From NCBI GenBank assembly GCA_964615765.1, contig CAZTQN010000033.1, positions 1 to 41,179 of the forward strand: a DNA stretch of 41,179 bases, given 5' to 3'. How positions within the stretch are numbered: position 1 is the first letter of the stretch; every line of letters begins with the position of its first letter. The translations under genes and the position numbers were made by a program. Shown here piece after piece: positions 22,858-31,798 of this stretch. The notes below the pieces were generated by a model that worked only from the letters and a program-made list of their open reading frames with translations, was not told the origin of the DNA and made no database searches. The stretch is from CAZTQN01 sp964615765 (GTDB taxonomy: Bacteria > Planctomycetota > Phycisphaerae > Phycisphaerales > UBA1924).

Positions 22858-23099
22858 GACCTCCGGCACGTCCATCCTCCCGGTCTGCTGCGTCACGATA
22901 CTTGGTATGCCGCGTCTCGACAAGGTGATTCGCGCCATACCCGCGAAATTCCCGCAACACCCAACATCCACCGACCGTACATATCGGACGGTCCGGCCCC
23001 GGGAACCGGACCTGTCGGATCCTGCTTGACCCGGCCGGCGTATGGGGAATCGTCCCTCTATTGATATGCACCGGACATGAGCCTTGTTCGTGGTTGTCC

Positions 23100-23696
23100 A
23101 TGAGCTCCAACGAGTCCATCCAAGACGCTGACCTGAGCCTGATGCAGCGGGTGGCGGCGAACGAGCCCGAAGCGGTGGACGCGCTGTACGACCGGTTTGC
23201 CTCGCTGGTGTACCGCCTGGCCTTCCAGGCCATGCCCACGCGGGCCGACGCCGAGGACGCGGTGCAGGAGATTTTTGTGCGTCTGTGGCGCACGGCGGAC
23301 CGGTACGACCCGAAGCGTGCGGCTCTGGTGACGTGGGTCATGCTGATCTCGCGCCGGCACCTGGTGGATCGCCTGCGCCGGAGCAAGGCGCGCGTGAAGG
23401 CCGTGGCGCTGGACGAGCGCCAGTCGGACCCCGTGCGCGGGGCGTCGATGGAGCCGGCGGTGGGGTCGATGGAGATGCAGGAGCGGTTCGGCGAGTTGAT
23501 GGCGCGGATCGCGACCTTGCCGGAACTGCAACGGACCGTGGTCGTACGGGCCTATCTCGGTGGGCAGACGCTGCGGCAGATTGGTGAAGAACTCAATACC
23601 CCGATCGGGACGATCAAGTCCGCCCTTTCTCGGGCGCTGGTCCGACTGCGAGAGCGGTCGACGGAACACGATGTGTGCAAGGAGTTGCCGTCATGA
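23100..23696 (+). CDS. ECF-type RNA polymerase sigma factor
   Basis: This 198-residue protein is an extracytoplasmic function sigma factor. Region 2 runs from about residue 15 to 90 (NEPEAVDALYDRFASLVYRL, then ADAEDAVQEIFVRLWRTADRYDPKRA). Region 4 covers about 125-180 (IATLPELQRTVVVRAYLGG, LRQIGEELNTPIGTIKSALSRAL), with a helix-turn-helix for the -35 element. The start is ATG 23100; an in-frame TTG at 23061 is less likely. The stop codon overlaps the start of the following anti-sigma gene, so the pair is co-translated. A possible GGAACC ECF-type -35 lies at 23002-23007, but no matching -10 could be fixed. The inducing signal is unknown. Confidence 0.92.
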   Translation: MSSNESIQDADLSLMQRVAANEPEAVDALYDRFASLVYRLAFQAMPTRADAEDAVQEIFVRLWRTADRYDPKRAALVTWVMLISRRHLVDRLRRSKARVKAVALDERQSDPVRGASMEPAVGSMEMQERFGELMARIATLPELQRTVVVRAYLGGQTLRQIGEELNTPIGTIKSALSRALVRLRERSTEHDVCKELPS

Positions 23697-24475
23697 CGAC
23701 GCACGAACTACTGGAGATGGCGTCGCTGGATGCGATGGGGCTGCTGGACGCCGACGAGCGTGAGGCGTTCGAGCGCGCGTTCCGGGCGGCGGCCCCCGCC
23801 GTGCAGGCCCAGATCCGGCGTGAGCAGCTCCGCCTGAGCCGCATGGACGATCTGCTCCCGCAGGTGGAGCCGCCCTTGGGCCTGCGGGCCCGCGTGATGA
23901 ACGCCGTGCGCGAGGCGATCAGCACCATGTCGGTGCGCCCGATCACCTCGGCGTCGGCGGCGCCGGCGCTGCGCCCCGTGGGCGGGGTGCACCGGTTCTG
24001 GCGTGCCTTCTCGATCGGCTCGGCGGCCGCCGCGATCGTGTTCGGGTACGCCGCGCTGCAGTTCCGCGGCGAGTACCAGACCACCACCGACGCGCTGAGC
24101 GCCAACGCCATCAACGACCACCTGCTGAAGGAGTACGGCGCTGGCTTCGACCGCCTGTTCTTCGATCACGCCTCGCGCATGTTCGGGTTCATCGCGCCCG
24201 ACGGCAAGCCGACGACCGCCAAGGCCACCGTGCTGGTCCACGCGGCCAGCGGGCGCGGCATGCTGTTCGTGCGCGACCTGCCCCTCCCCGCGGGCGAGTA
24301 CGAACTGGCCGCCGTCGACCGCGACGGGCGCAGCACCGTGATCTCGCTGTTCCGTCCGGGCATCGCGGGCGTCAAGCCCCAGGCGCTCGAGAACGTCGCG
24401 CTGGAGAACGCCGTGCAGTTGGTCATTCGTCGCGTGTCGGACGGCGAGACCGTGCTGGTTGCGCAGATTGCCTGA
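23693..24475 (+). CDS. Membrane anti-sigma factor (RskA-like)
   Basis: This 260-residue protein is probably the partner inhibitor of the upstream sigma factor. A cytoplasmic helical N-terminus (HELLEMASLDAMGLLDADEREAFERAF) fits an anti-sigma domain without the zinc-binding CXXC motif. A single transmembrane helix lies at about 104-123, followed by a periplasmic domain ending in a beta-rich region (VLVHAASGRGMLFVRDLPLP, AVDRDGRSTVISLF), as in RskA-C-type proteins. The ATG overlaps the sigma stop as ATGA with AGGAG upstream, giving tight coupling. It converges on the coiled-coil gene with a 36-base gap. Confidence 0.85.
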   Translation: MTTHELLEMASLDAMGLLDADEREAFERAFRAAAPAVQAQIRREQLRLSRMDDLLPQVEPPLGLRARVMNAVREAISTMSVRPITSASAAPALRPVGGVHRFWRAFSIGSAAAAIVFGYAALQFRGEYQTTTDALSANAINDHLLKEYGAGFDRLFFDHASRMFGFIAPDGKPTTAKATVLVHAASGRGMLFVRDLPLPAGEYELAAVDRDGRSTVISLFRPGIAGVKPQALENVALENAVQLVIRRVSDGETVLVAQIA

Positions 24476-24511
24476 TCGCGCCCGAGCCCGCCTAAACCTG
24501 CCTGAGCCCGA

Positions 24512-26116
24512 TCACACCGCGACGCGGACCGGGGCCTCGCCGCCCTCGTCGTTGCCGGGCGCCGCCCCGCGCTGCACCAGCGCGCCGACGTCGCGCGCCA
24601 GCTCCACCAGCGCCCGCGCCTGTCCCGTGACTTCGTCCATCGCACGCTGGAGCGCCTCGGCCCGCACGCGGGCGTTCTCGCCCTCGGCTCGCGCGCCGTC
24701 GGCGGCCCGCTCGGCGTCTTCGATGGCGCCGCGCAGGCGGGTGGTCGCGGCCTGCACCTGATCCACGTGATACCGCGCCGCCGCGGCGACCGTGTCCAGA
24801 TCGTCCCGCACCGTGCTCATCCGCTCGCGGGCTTCGGTCATGGACCGTTCCGCGTCGGCGCACAAGCGTTCGGCGTGCGACAGACGCGGCCCGAACGAGT
24901 CCATCCGGGCCCGGGCCTGATCGATCGCCGCCTCGAGCCGGTCGAACTGGTCGCGGTGCGCTTCGGCCGCCGTCTGCGCCTCAGCCGCGGCGCTGGCGAG
25001 CATGTGCCGGTGCTCGTCGGCGTCCGCCGCGCCCGCCTGCAGGGCGGTGTGCACGCGCTCGGCCCGGTCCAGCGTTTCGTTCGCCTGGCGGAGAGCACCG
25101 GCGAGTGTGCGGGCGTCGGCGTCGGGGTTCGGTTCGCCCGTGCGCGGGTCCAGGCCCAACAGCCGCTCGGCGCGAACGCACAGGTCGTCGGCACGCCGAG
25201 TGATGTCGCCGGCAAGGTGGGCGGCCTGGCGTTCCAGCACGTCCAGTCGGTCCGAGGTGCTGTCGAGCACGACGGCGGCCCGCGCGTGGGCGGCGGCCGT
25301 CTCGCGATCAAGCCGGGCCGACAGCGTCTCGGCTCGCTCGGAGATACGGCGCTCGATGCCGGACCACGCCTTGGCGGCGTGCTCGCCCAGGGTGTGGTGC
25401 GAGCGCTCGACGCGCTGGGTGGTTTCTTCCAGGCGGGCCTCGAGCTCGGCGAGGCGGGTTTCGAAGCGGGCCCGCTGGTCGTTCAGGGCCCGCTCGTATG
25501 CCGTGCGCTGCTCTTCGAGCATCGCGTCGACCTGCTGCAGGCGAGCCTTCTGTTCCAGGGTGTCGACGGTGGCGGCGAAACGGGCCTCCAGGCCGGAGGC
25601 CTTCTCGAGCGCGCGGGCCAGGGCCGCGCCGAGTTCTTGTTCAAGGCGCGATTCGATGGTCGCGCACGCGGCGTTCAGGCGCTCGGCGAAGCGCTGCTCG
25701 GCGGTTTCGTTCAGCGTGCGCACAGCGCCGAGCACGCGCTCGAGTTCGCGCAGGGCGACGCCGGCCTGTTCGACGGAGGCCGCCGCCCGGCCCGCCGACG
25801 CGAGCCGCTGATCGAACTCGCCCACGAACCGGGCGCACTGATCGAGCCGCCCGGCCAGTTCGTCGGCGCGAGCCCCGGCGGAGCGTTCCAGCCGGGCCGC
25901 TTCGTCGAGCGTGCTGCGGAGAACGGTGAGATGGGCGCCGGCGCGGTCGAGCAGGTCGGCGAGGGCCAGGTCGCGGCGCGGGGCGATCGGGGCGGCCCGG
26001 TCCAGGCCGCTGGCGTCTGCACCGCTGCCGGCGCGCACACCGGTAGCGCCCGCCTTGGCTCCACCCGTGCGGGCGACGATCACGCGAGGTCTGGCGGCAG
26101 TACTGAGCGTGGTCAT
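24512..26116 (-). CDS. Large coiled-coil protein, unknown function
   Basis: I do not recognise a family. The 534-residue protein has an N-terminal Ala/Gly/Arg-rich segment of about 60 residues, then almost continuous heptad-patterned coiled coil (about 65-520) rich in Ala, Glu, Arg and Gln, with many LE, RAE and EA repeats. There is no transmembrane segment, Cys cluster or enzymatic motif. It is probably a cytoplasmic structural or scaffold protein; a looser resemblance to methyl-accepting or SMC-like coils is only compositional. The start at ATG 26116 has GGAG five bases upstream. It is read divergently from the HlyD-M50-SecA cluster over 237 bases and may belong to it. Confidence 0.75.
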   Translation of the reverse strand: MTTLSTAARPRVIVARTGGAKAGATGVRAGSGADASGLDRAAPIAPRRDLALADLLDRAGAHLTVLRSTLDEAARLERSAGARADELAGRLDQCARFVGEFDQRLASAGRAAASVEQAGVALRELERVLGAVRTLNETAEQRFAERLNAACATIESRLEQELGAALARALEKASGLEARFAATVDTLEQKARLQQVDAMLEEQRTAYERALNDQRARFETRLAELEARLEETTQRVERSHHTLGEHAAKAWSGIERRISERAETLSARLDRETAAAHARAAVVLDSTSDRLDVLERQAAHLAGDITRRADDLCVRAERLLGLDPRTGEPNPDADARTLAGALRQANETLDRAERVHTALQAGAADADEHRHMLASAAAEAQTAAEAHRDQFDRLEAAIDQARARMDSFGPRLSHAERLCADAERSMTEARERMSTVRDDLDTVAAAARYHVDQVQAATTRLRGAIEDAERAADGARAEGENARVRAEALQRAMDEVTGQARALVELARDVGALVQRGAAPGNDEGGEAPVRVAV

Positions 26117-26353
26117 GGCGTCTCCGAGGCGCGGGCGCGAAAGGACCGGGAACTCTGGCGCACGCGGCTCGAACAGACGGATCGAGACGGGCACGCGCCG
26201 GATGGAGAATCGTCCGAAAACCACACGGACTGAAGACTTTTCCCGGACTGCCCACCCAACGAGCGCGACACCCCGCGCCGACGCGCAAAGCCCGCGCGTC
26301 CCGAGCCGTCCTCGGCGTTCGGACCATGTCAGGATGCCCGTGAACTTCCTACG

Positions 26354-27418
26354 ATGAGCACTATGCCGGACCGGACTCTCGCCCGCCGACCTGACCGGGG
26401 CCTCGCGGCCCGCATCAGCGCCCGACACGCCCGACCCGCCGCGCTCGCGCTTATTGCGGCGGCGGCGCTGCCCGTGATGCTGACCATGCCCGCAATGGGT
26501 CAGCCGGCGGGCCAGGCGGGGGCTCGATCCGTCGCGACCGCCGCCCCCGCCGCCGACAACGGGATGGACTCGGCGTGGGACCTGGCGGCGGAGCGGTTCG
26601 GCGGTTCCAAGGCCGAGACGCGCCCGCGCCTGGACACCACGATGCAGTTCTCCTTCGCGACGGAAGTGCGCGAGATCTCGGCCCGCGGCGGGCAGCGCGT
26701 GAAAGAGGGCGAACTGCTGATGACGGCCCGCGACGCCGAGATCCTCGCCGCCCTGGACCAGCAGCGCCTCGTCGCCGCCAGCGACGCCGAGGTCCGCGCG
26801 GCCCAGCAGCGCGTCGAACTCGCCGAGTTCCGCTTCACTCAGCTCAAGGCCAGCCAGACCTATTCGCCCACCGAGTTTGAGGAACTGCGCATCGGAGCGG
26901 AGACGGCCAAGGTCGAACTCGAGCAGGCCCGGACCAACTTCGAGCGGCAGCGGCTGTCGCTCAAGCAGCTCGAAGGGCAGGCCGAGCGGTATTACCTGCG
27001 GGCCCCGTTCGCGGGGATCGTTGAAGAGGTGCTCGTCGAGATCGGGCAGGGCGTGAACGAGCAGCAGAAGGCGCTGCGCCTGGTCAACACGGATCGGCTG
27101 ATCCTCGACGCCTATCCGGGCACGGACGAGACCCTGCGCCTGCGCCTCGACAAGGGCGGCAAGGCGTGGGTGCTGCTCGATGTCGAGCCGGCGGGGGGCG
27201 CGGCTGGAGGCGCGGCTGGGGGGGGCGGGGCCGAGGCGACGTGGCCCGTGGTGGAAGGCGTGATCGACTACGTCTCGCCCGTGGCGGACTCGGTCAGCCA
27301 GACGCGACGGGTGCGTGTTGAGATCGCCAACGCCGCCGGGTGGCCCGCGGGCACGCAGGCGCGGGTGCGCTTCACGCCGCCCGAGCAGACGACCGCGGCC
27401 GGAGGGACGACGCGATGA
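26354..27418 (+). CDS. Exported HlyD-like (membrane-fusion/adaptor) protein
   Basis: This 354-residue protein is a periplasmic adaptor of the HlyD/RND-adaptor type. A signal peptide ends near MGQPAG (about residue 50). It then has the first lipoyl-like half (ATEVREISARGGQRVKEGELLM), a helical hairpin with QQRLVAASDAEVRAAQQRVELAEF, the second lipoyl half (YYLRAPFAGIVEEVLVEIGQG), and a beta-barrel domain. A Gly/Ala-rich insertion (AGGAAGGAAGGGG) interrupts the barrel near 280. The start at ATG 26354 lacks a good Shine-Dalgarno sequence; ATG 26363 is an alternative. The stop overlaps the next start as ATGA. Adaptors of this family connect inner-membrane pumps to outer layers; which pump is served here is unknown. 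Confidence 0.88.
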   Translation: MSTMPDRTLARRPDRGLAARISARHARPAALALIAAAALPVMLTMPAMGQPAGQAGARSVATAAPAADNGMDSAWDLAAERFGGSKAETRPRLDTTMQFSFATEVREISARGGQRVKEGELLMTARDAEILAALDQQRLVAASDAEVRAAQQRVELAEFRFTQLKASQTYSPTEFEELRIGAETAKVELEQARTNFERQRLSLKQLEGQAERYYLRAPFAGIVEEVLVEIGQGVNEQQKALRLVNTDRLILDAYPGTDETLRLRLDKGGKAWVLLDVEPAGGAAGGAAGGGGAEATWPVVEGVIDYVSPVADSVSQTRRVRVEIANAAGWPAGTQARVRFTPPEQTTAAGGTTR

Positions 27419-29442
27419 TCGACGCGAGCAGCCTGAAGGCGGCCGGTTGGCAGCGGATCGTCGCCGAACTGACGGCGCCGGCGCCGGACGACCGCGCGTT
27501 CATGGAGCGCCTGGTGCGCGTGCTGGCCCAGGTGTCGGCGGCGCGGCAGGGCGTGGTGTTCACGCTCAGCGCCGGCGACGGGCAGAGCATCGAGCCCAAG
27601 GTCGAACTGGTGTGGCCGCCGACGTCTCCCGGCGGGAGCGTCGGGCGCGAGGGGGGCGGGGGCGGTGACGGGCCGGGCGAGCTGGGCGTCGAGTACGCCA
27701 AGGAATGCCGCGACGCCGCCCGCGCGTGCATGGAGAGCGGGCAGAGCCGCGTGCTCGGGCTCGACCGCGGGTCGGACCTGTATTACGAAGCCGAGGGCGG
27801 GAAGGGGTACGTGCTGGCGATCCCGCTGCACCAGCACGTCGGCACGCGCCCGGCCCGCGACAACACGGTGCAGCTCGCCGTCGTCGGGGCCGTCACGCTG
27901 CTCATCGAGCCGCGCAGCAAGGACGCGATCCGCTCCACGCTGGCGATGGCGGAAGTGCTGGCGGGGTACCTGCACGGTCACGCAGCGGCCCAGCGCCTGC
28001 GCCGGCTGGAGCAGGCTGGTTTGGCGCTCGAACTGGGCACGCGCCTGATCGGGTCGATCAACACGGCGACCACGTTCAAGGGCGCCTGTCTGCAGTTGGT
28101 CAACGACCTGGCCAAGCAGTTCTCGCTGGACCGCGTCGCGCTCGGCTGGGTGCGTTCGGACGCGTGCCGCGTGCTGGCGATCAGCGACGTGGAGCACTTC
28201 GATCGTCGCACGCAGATGGTGCAGAAGATCGCCGCGGCGATGAACGAGTGCCTGGACCAGGAGCAGGCGGTGCTGCACCCGGCCCCGCCCGCGGAAGGGC
28301 CCGGCGCCGACGTGCTATTGAGCCAGGCGATCACGCACGCGCACCGGGAACTGGCCGCGTCGAACGCGAAGCTGAAGGTTGCGTCGATCCCGCTGCGCGT
28401 GGACGAAGACGTCGTCGGCGTCGTGCTCGTCGAGAGCGGGCAGGACGGCGTGGCGGGGAGCGGGGGTGCGCCGGACATCGCGAGTGTCGAACTCGTGCAG
28501 GCGGCCCTCGACCTGGTCGCGCCGGCGCTCAAGATCCGCCGGAGCGACGGGCGGAACATCTTCCTGCGAGCGGCGGACGACGCGCGCAAGGCCGGCGCAT
28601 GGGCCGTTGGCCCGAAGCACACGGTGTGGAAGCTCGTCGGGATCGTCACGATCGCGACGCTGCTGTTCCTGAGCCTGTACCGGACGACGTACCGCCCGGG
28701 GGCCGAGTCGACGCTCGAGCCGCGGAACCGCCGCATCGTCAGCGTGCCGCTCGAGGGCGTGATCAAGCGCATCGGCGAGGGCGTCGAGCCGGGGCGGCGT
28801 GTTGAGTCGGGGCAGGTGCTGGTCGAACTGGATTCGACGGAGTGGCTGCTGGGCCTGGCGGACTCGGAGGCGAAGATCCTGCAGGCGCGGACGCAGGCCG
28901 CCGCCGCACGCGCGGCTCGTCAGCAGGACAAGGTCCTGCAAGCCGAGCAGCAGGAACAGAGCGCTCTCGCCGAGGCGAACATGCTGCGCTCGCGCATCGA
29001 GCGGTCCAAGATCGCGGCCCCGATCGCGGGGACGATCATCGCGGGCGACCTGACGAGCAAGGTCGGCGGGGCCGTGAAGGTCGGGGATGAACTGCTGCAG
29101 ATTGCTGATCTCTCGGACATCGTGGTGACGGCCCGCGTCGACGAGCGCGACATCGCGCTGGTCAAGGAGGCCTTCGACGCCGGGCGCGGCGCGGGGCAGG
29201 TCGCGACCAAGGGGCGCCCGAACCAGCCGTTCGACTTCACCGTTGAGCGCATCGTCCCGCTCGCCTCCGCCGAGGAGGGCAAGAACGTGTTCGAGGTTCG
29301 CGGCGCGCTGAAGGGCTCGGCGGAGTGGCTGCGTCCGGGCATGGAAGGCATCGCGAAGTTCGACACCGAACGCATGAGCCTGATGCGCATCGGCACCCGC
29401 CGCATCATCGACCAGGCCCGCTTGTGGCTGTGGTGGTGGTGA
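27415..29442 (+). CDS. GAF-like/transmembrane/HlyD fusion protein
   Basis: This 675-residue protein joins a probable cytoplasmic sensor to a periplasmic adaptor. Residues 1-395 contain one or two GAF-like regions (for example VGAVTLLIEPRSKDAIRSTL near 160 and RLIGSINTATTFKGACLQLV near 215, then SIPLRVDEDVVGVVLVES). A helix (WKLVGIVTIATLLFLSLY) lies at about 402-423. The periplasmic part has the two lipoyl halves VPLEGVIKRIGEGVEPGRR and AAPIAGTIIAGDLTSK, separated by an alpha-helical hairpin, and a C-terminal barrel with LRPGMEGIAKFD. The start is ATG 27415 with GGAGG upstream and a four-base overlap. The GAF assignment is by pattern only. Confidence 0.82.
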   Translation: MIDASSLKAAGWQRIVAELTAPAPDDRAFMERLVRVLAQVSAARQGVVFTLSAGDGQSIEPKVELVWPPTSPGGSVGREGGGGGDGPGELGVEYAKECRDAARACMESGQSRVLGLDRGSDLYYEAEGGKGYVLAIPLHQHVGTRPARDNTVQLAVVGAVTLLIEPRSKDAIRSTLAMAEVLAGYLHGHAAAQRLRRLEQAGLALELGTRLIGSINTATTFKGACLQLVNDLAKQFSLDRVALGWVRSDACRVLAISDVEHFDRRTQMVQKIAAAMNECLDQEQAVLHPAPPAEGPGADVLLSQAITHAHRELAASNAKLKVASIPLRVDEDVVGVVLVESGQDGVAGSGGAPDIASVELVQAALDLVAPALKIRRSDGRNIFLRAADDARKAGAWAVGPKHTVWKLVGIVTIATLLFLSLYRTTYRPGAESTLEPRNRRIVSVPLEGVIKRIGEGVEPGRRVESGQVLVELDSTEWLLGLADSEAKILQARTQAAAARAARQQDKVLQAEQQEQSALAEANMLRSRIERSKIAAPIAGTIIAGDLTSKVGGAVKVGDELLQIADLSDIVVTARVDERDIALVKEAFDAGRGAGQVATKGRPNQPFDFTVERIVPLASAEEGKNVFEVRGALKGSAEWLRPGMEGIAKFDTERMSLMRIGTRRIIDQARLWLWWW

Positions 29443-29454
29443 GGGGAAGCGGAG

Positions 29455-29539
29455 AGAGGTCAGAGGTGAGAGGTCAGGGGGAGGGAAGGCCGTCTTCCCG
29501 TGCGATCGGCGAGTGCCTCGTGCCTAGTGCCCAGTGCCT
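29455..29539. repeat. Two families of 7-base repeats side by side before the M50 gene
   Basis: Bases 29455-29475 hold three in-phase heptads AGAGGTC, AGAGGTG, AGAGGTC, followed by a G-rich relic. Bases 29512-29539 hold AGTGCCT-type units whose 29521-29539 part is the 19-mer found at 171-189 and 8642-8660. Together they fill the 100-base gap between two genes of the cluster and end three bases before the next ATG. Confidence 0.75.
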
Positions 29540-29542
29540 GCT

Positions 29543-31798
29543 ATGAACGAACGCCCGACATTCTCTCCGTTCTGGCACCGTGTGCGGGCGATGAAGCCGC
29601 GCCTCAGGGCCCACGTCGAGATCTCGCGTCAGCACTACCGCGGGCGCCGGTGGCACGTCGTGCACGATCCAACGTCGAACCAGTTCTACCGCCTCAACCC
29701 CGTCGCGTACGACTTTGTCTGCTCGCTCGACGGGCACCGCACGGTTGACGAAGCGTGGCAGATGTCGCTCTCGAAGTTCGGCGACGCCGCACCGACGCAG
29801 AACGAGATCATCCAGCTCATCAGCCAGCTCTACAACTCCAACCTCTTCAGCGCCGACAGCACGCCGGAGACGGAGCAGTTGCTGCGACGCGGGCGCGAGC
29901 GCATCAAGAAGAAAGCCGCGGCCCAGGCGATCGGGATCATGTATCTCAAGATCCGCCTGTTCAACCCGGACCGGATCGTGTCGGCGATCGAGCCGGTGCT
30001 GCGTCCGGCGCTGAACCTGTACGGGTTCGTCGCGTGGGTGGTGCTGGTGGTGTGGGCGCTGGTGTCGCTGGCGCCGCACTGGGAGCGATTGACCGCCGGG
30101 TTCGACAGCATCATGTCGCCCAGCAACCTGTGGCTTCTGCCGGTGGTGTTCGCGGTCACCAAGGCGTGGCACGAACTCGGGCACGGGGTGCTGTGCAAGC
30201 GGTTCGGCGGGCAGGTGCCCGAGTTCGGGTTCATGCTGCTGATCCTGCTGCCCTCGCCGTATGTCGACGCGTCGTCGGCGTGGGCGTTCGGGAACAAGTG
30301 GAAGCGGATCGCCGTCGGCGCGGGCGGGATGATCTTCGAGCTGTTCCTCGCCGCCCTCGCTGCGTTCGTGTGGATTTGGGCCCAGGACACCGGGCGCTCG
30401 GGCGAGCTGGTCTCGCAGGTCGCGTACAACGTGATGGTCACGGCGGGCGTCGCGACGGTGCTGTTCAACGCCAACCCGCTCATGCGGTTCGACGGCTACT
30501 ACATGCTCGCCGACCTGCTCGAGACGCCCAACCTCTACCAGCGCTCCAACAAGCAGTTGATGCACTACATCCAGCGGTTCATCTACCGCCTGGAGAACCT
30601 CACCCCCCCCACTACCCAGGCTGGCGAGCGGGCCGTGCTCACGATCTACGGCGTGCTGGCCGGCGCGTACCGCATCTTCCTGTTCATCACCATCACGCTG
30701 TTTGTCATGGGCCAGTTCTTCGGGCTGGGGCTGGTGCTCGCGATCTGGAGCGCCGCCGCGTGGTTCCTCATCCCGCTCGGCAAGCTCATGCACTGGCTGG
30801 CGACCAGCCCGATGCTCAGCGAGAAGCGGGCCCGCACCGTGTGGCTGACCGCGGGCATGGCCGCCGTCCTGCTCATCGTCCTCGGCGTGATCCCGATGCC
30901 CGACCGGCGCTTCGGCGCGGGCGTCATCGAGAGCGCGCAGCGCACGGGCGTGTACGCCCAGGTCGACGGGTTCGTGCTTCAGGCCCACGTTCGCCCGGGG
31001 CAGCGCGTCCGCGCCGGCGAGCCGATCGTCACCATGGAGAGCGTCGACCTGGTCGAACGCCGCCGCTCGATGACAGCGCAGCTCGACCAGATGCTCGTCG
31101 AAGAGCGCCGGGGCCTCCAGCAGAACGACTCGGCCTTGTCCGCCATCGCCGCCGAGCGGGCCCGCGTGCTGCGCGACAGCATCGACGAGCTCGATCGGCG
31201 GATCGAGCAGCTCACCGTCCGTGCGCCGCACGACGGCGTGATCGTCACCGGGAACCCGAACCACCTCGTCGGCGCGTTCCTCCGGCGCGGGCAGCCGGTG
31301 TGCGAGGTCGTGCAGCCGTCCGACCTCCGGGTCGCCGTCACCATGGATCAGCGTCAGGGCGGGTGGCTGTTCGAGTCGGCCGGGGTCGCCGCGCCCGCGG
31401 GCGATGCGGACACGCCACCCGTGCTCCCGTCGGGACCGATCCCCGCCGGGCCGGATTCCGGCTTCGTCGCCGACTTCCGGCTGTATTCCGACGTTGACCG
31501 CGTGCTGACCGCGTCGCGCGTCGAGGTGGTGCCCGCGGGCATGCGGCAGCTCGCCAGCCCGGCCCTGGGCTTCGCAGGCGGCGGCACCATCGAGACCATG
31601 CAGGACGACCAGACCGGGCGCGTCGCCAAGCGCCCGCAGTTCAGCCTCCGCCTGCACGCCGCGGACCCGGCCCAGCTCGCCAGCCTGACGCTCCCCGGCG
31701 AGCGCGTGCTCGTCCGCTTCCAGCGACCGGCCCGCCCATTGCTGGCCCAGTGGATGGAGCGTTTGAGCAAAGAGATCCAGGGGAGGGTCAAGATCTGA
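29543..31798 (+). CDS. M50 (site-2-protease-like) membrane protein with PqqD-like and HlyD-like domains
   Basis: This 751-residue protein combines three parts. Residues about 25-90 (HVVHDPTSNQFYRLNPVAYDFV, HRTVDEAW) resemble a PqqD-like peptide-binding domain. A multi-pass core contains the zinc motif HELGH near 210 and the M50 partner motif NPLMRFDGYYML near 311-322, so the metalloprotease site looks intact. The C-terminal 270 residues are a periplasmic HlyD-like region with YAQVDGFVLQAHVRPGQRV and LTVRAPHDGVIV, which is unusual for a plain protease. Related M50-HlyD proteins accompany peptide maturation or export genes. The start is ATG 29543; a GTG nine bases earlier is possible. The stop overlaps a likely CTG start of the SecA-like gene. 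Confidence 0.88.
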   Translation: MNERPTFSPFWHRVRAMKPRLRAHVEISRQHYRGRRWHVVHDPTSNQFYRLNPVAYDFVCSLDGHRTVDEAWQMSLSKFGDAAPTQNEIIQLISQLYNSNLFSADSTPETEQLLRRGRERIKKKAAAQAIGIMYLKIRLFNPDRIVSAIEPVLRPALNLYGFVAWVVLVVWALVSLAPHWERLTAGFDSIMSPSNLWLLPVVFAVTKAWHELGHGVLCKRFGGQVPEFGFMLLILLPSPYVDASSAWAFGNKWKRIAVGAGGMIFELFLAALAAFVWIWAQDTGRSGELVSQVAYNVMVTAGVATVLFNANPLMRFDGYYMLADLLETPNLYQRSNKQLMHYIQRFIYRLENLTPPTTQAGERAVLTIYGVLAGAYRIFLFITITLFVMGQFFGLGLVLAIWSAAAWFLIPLGKLMHWLATSPMLSEKRARTVWLTAGMAAVLLIVLGVIPMPDRRFGAGVIESAQRTGVYAQVDGFVLQAHVRPGQRVRAGEPIVTMESVDLVERRRSMTAQLDQMLVEERRGLQQNDSALSAIAAERARVLRDSIDELDRRIEQLTVRAPHDGVIVTGNPNHLVGAFLRRGQPVCEVVQPSDLRVAVTMDQRQGGWLFESAGVAAPAGDADTPPVLPSGPIPAGPDSGFVADFRLYSDVDRVLTASRVEVVPAGMRQLASPALGFAGGGTIETMQDDQTGRVAKRPQFSLRLHAADPAQLASLTLPGERVLVRFQRPARPLLAQWMERLSKEIQGRVKI

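Noticed and set aside
23002..23064. ECF-type or housekeeping promoter upstream of the sigma gene
   Set aside because: GGAACC and TTGACC are present, but no -10 at proper spacing could be matched, so no promoter is called.
26117..26353. Promoter elements in the divergent gap before the HlyD gene
   Set aside because: No paired -35/-10 or clear inverted repeat stood out; nothing is annotated there.
29474..31657. Minus-strand frame of 727 codons opposite the M50 gene
   Set aside because: The plus-strand frame carries clear motifs and helices while this one has only low-complexity charged sequence. Its end also reads through the intergenic heptad repeats.
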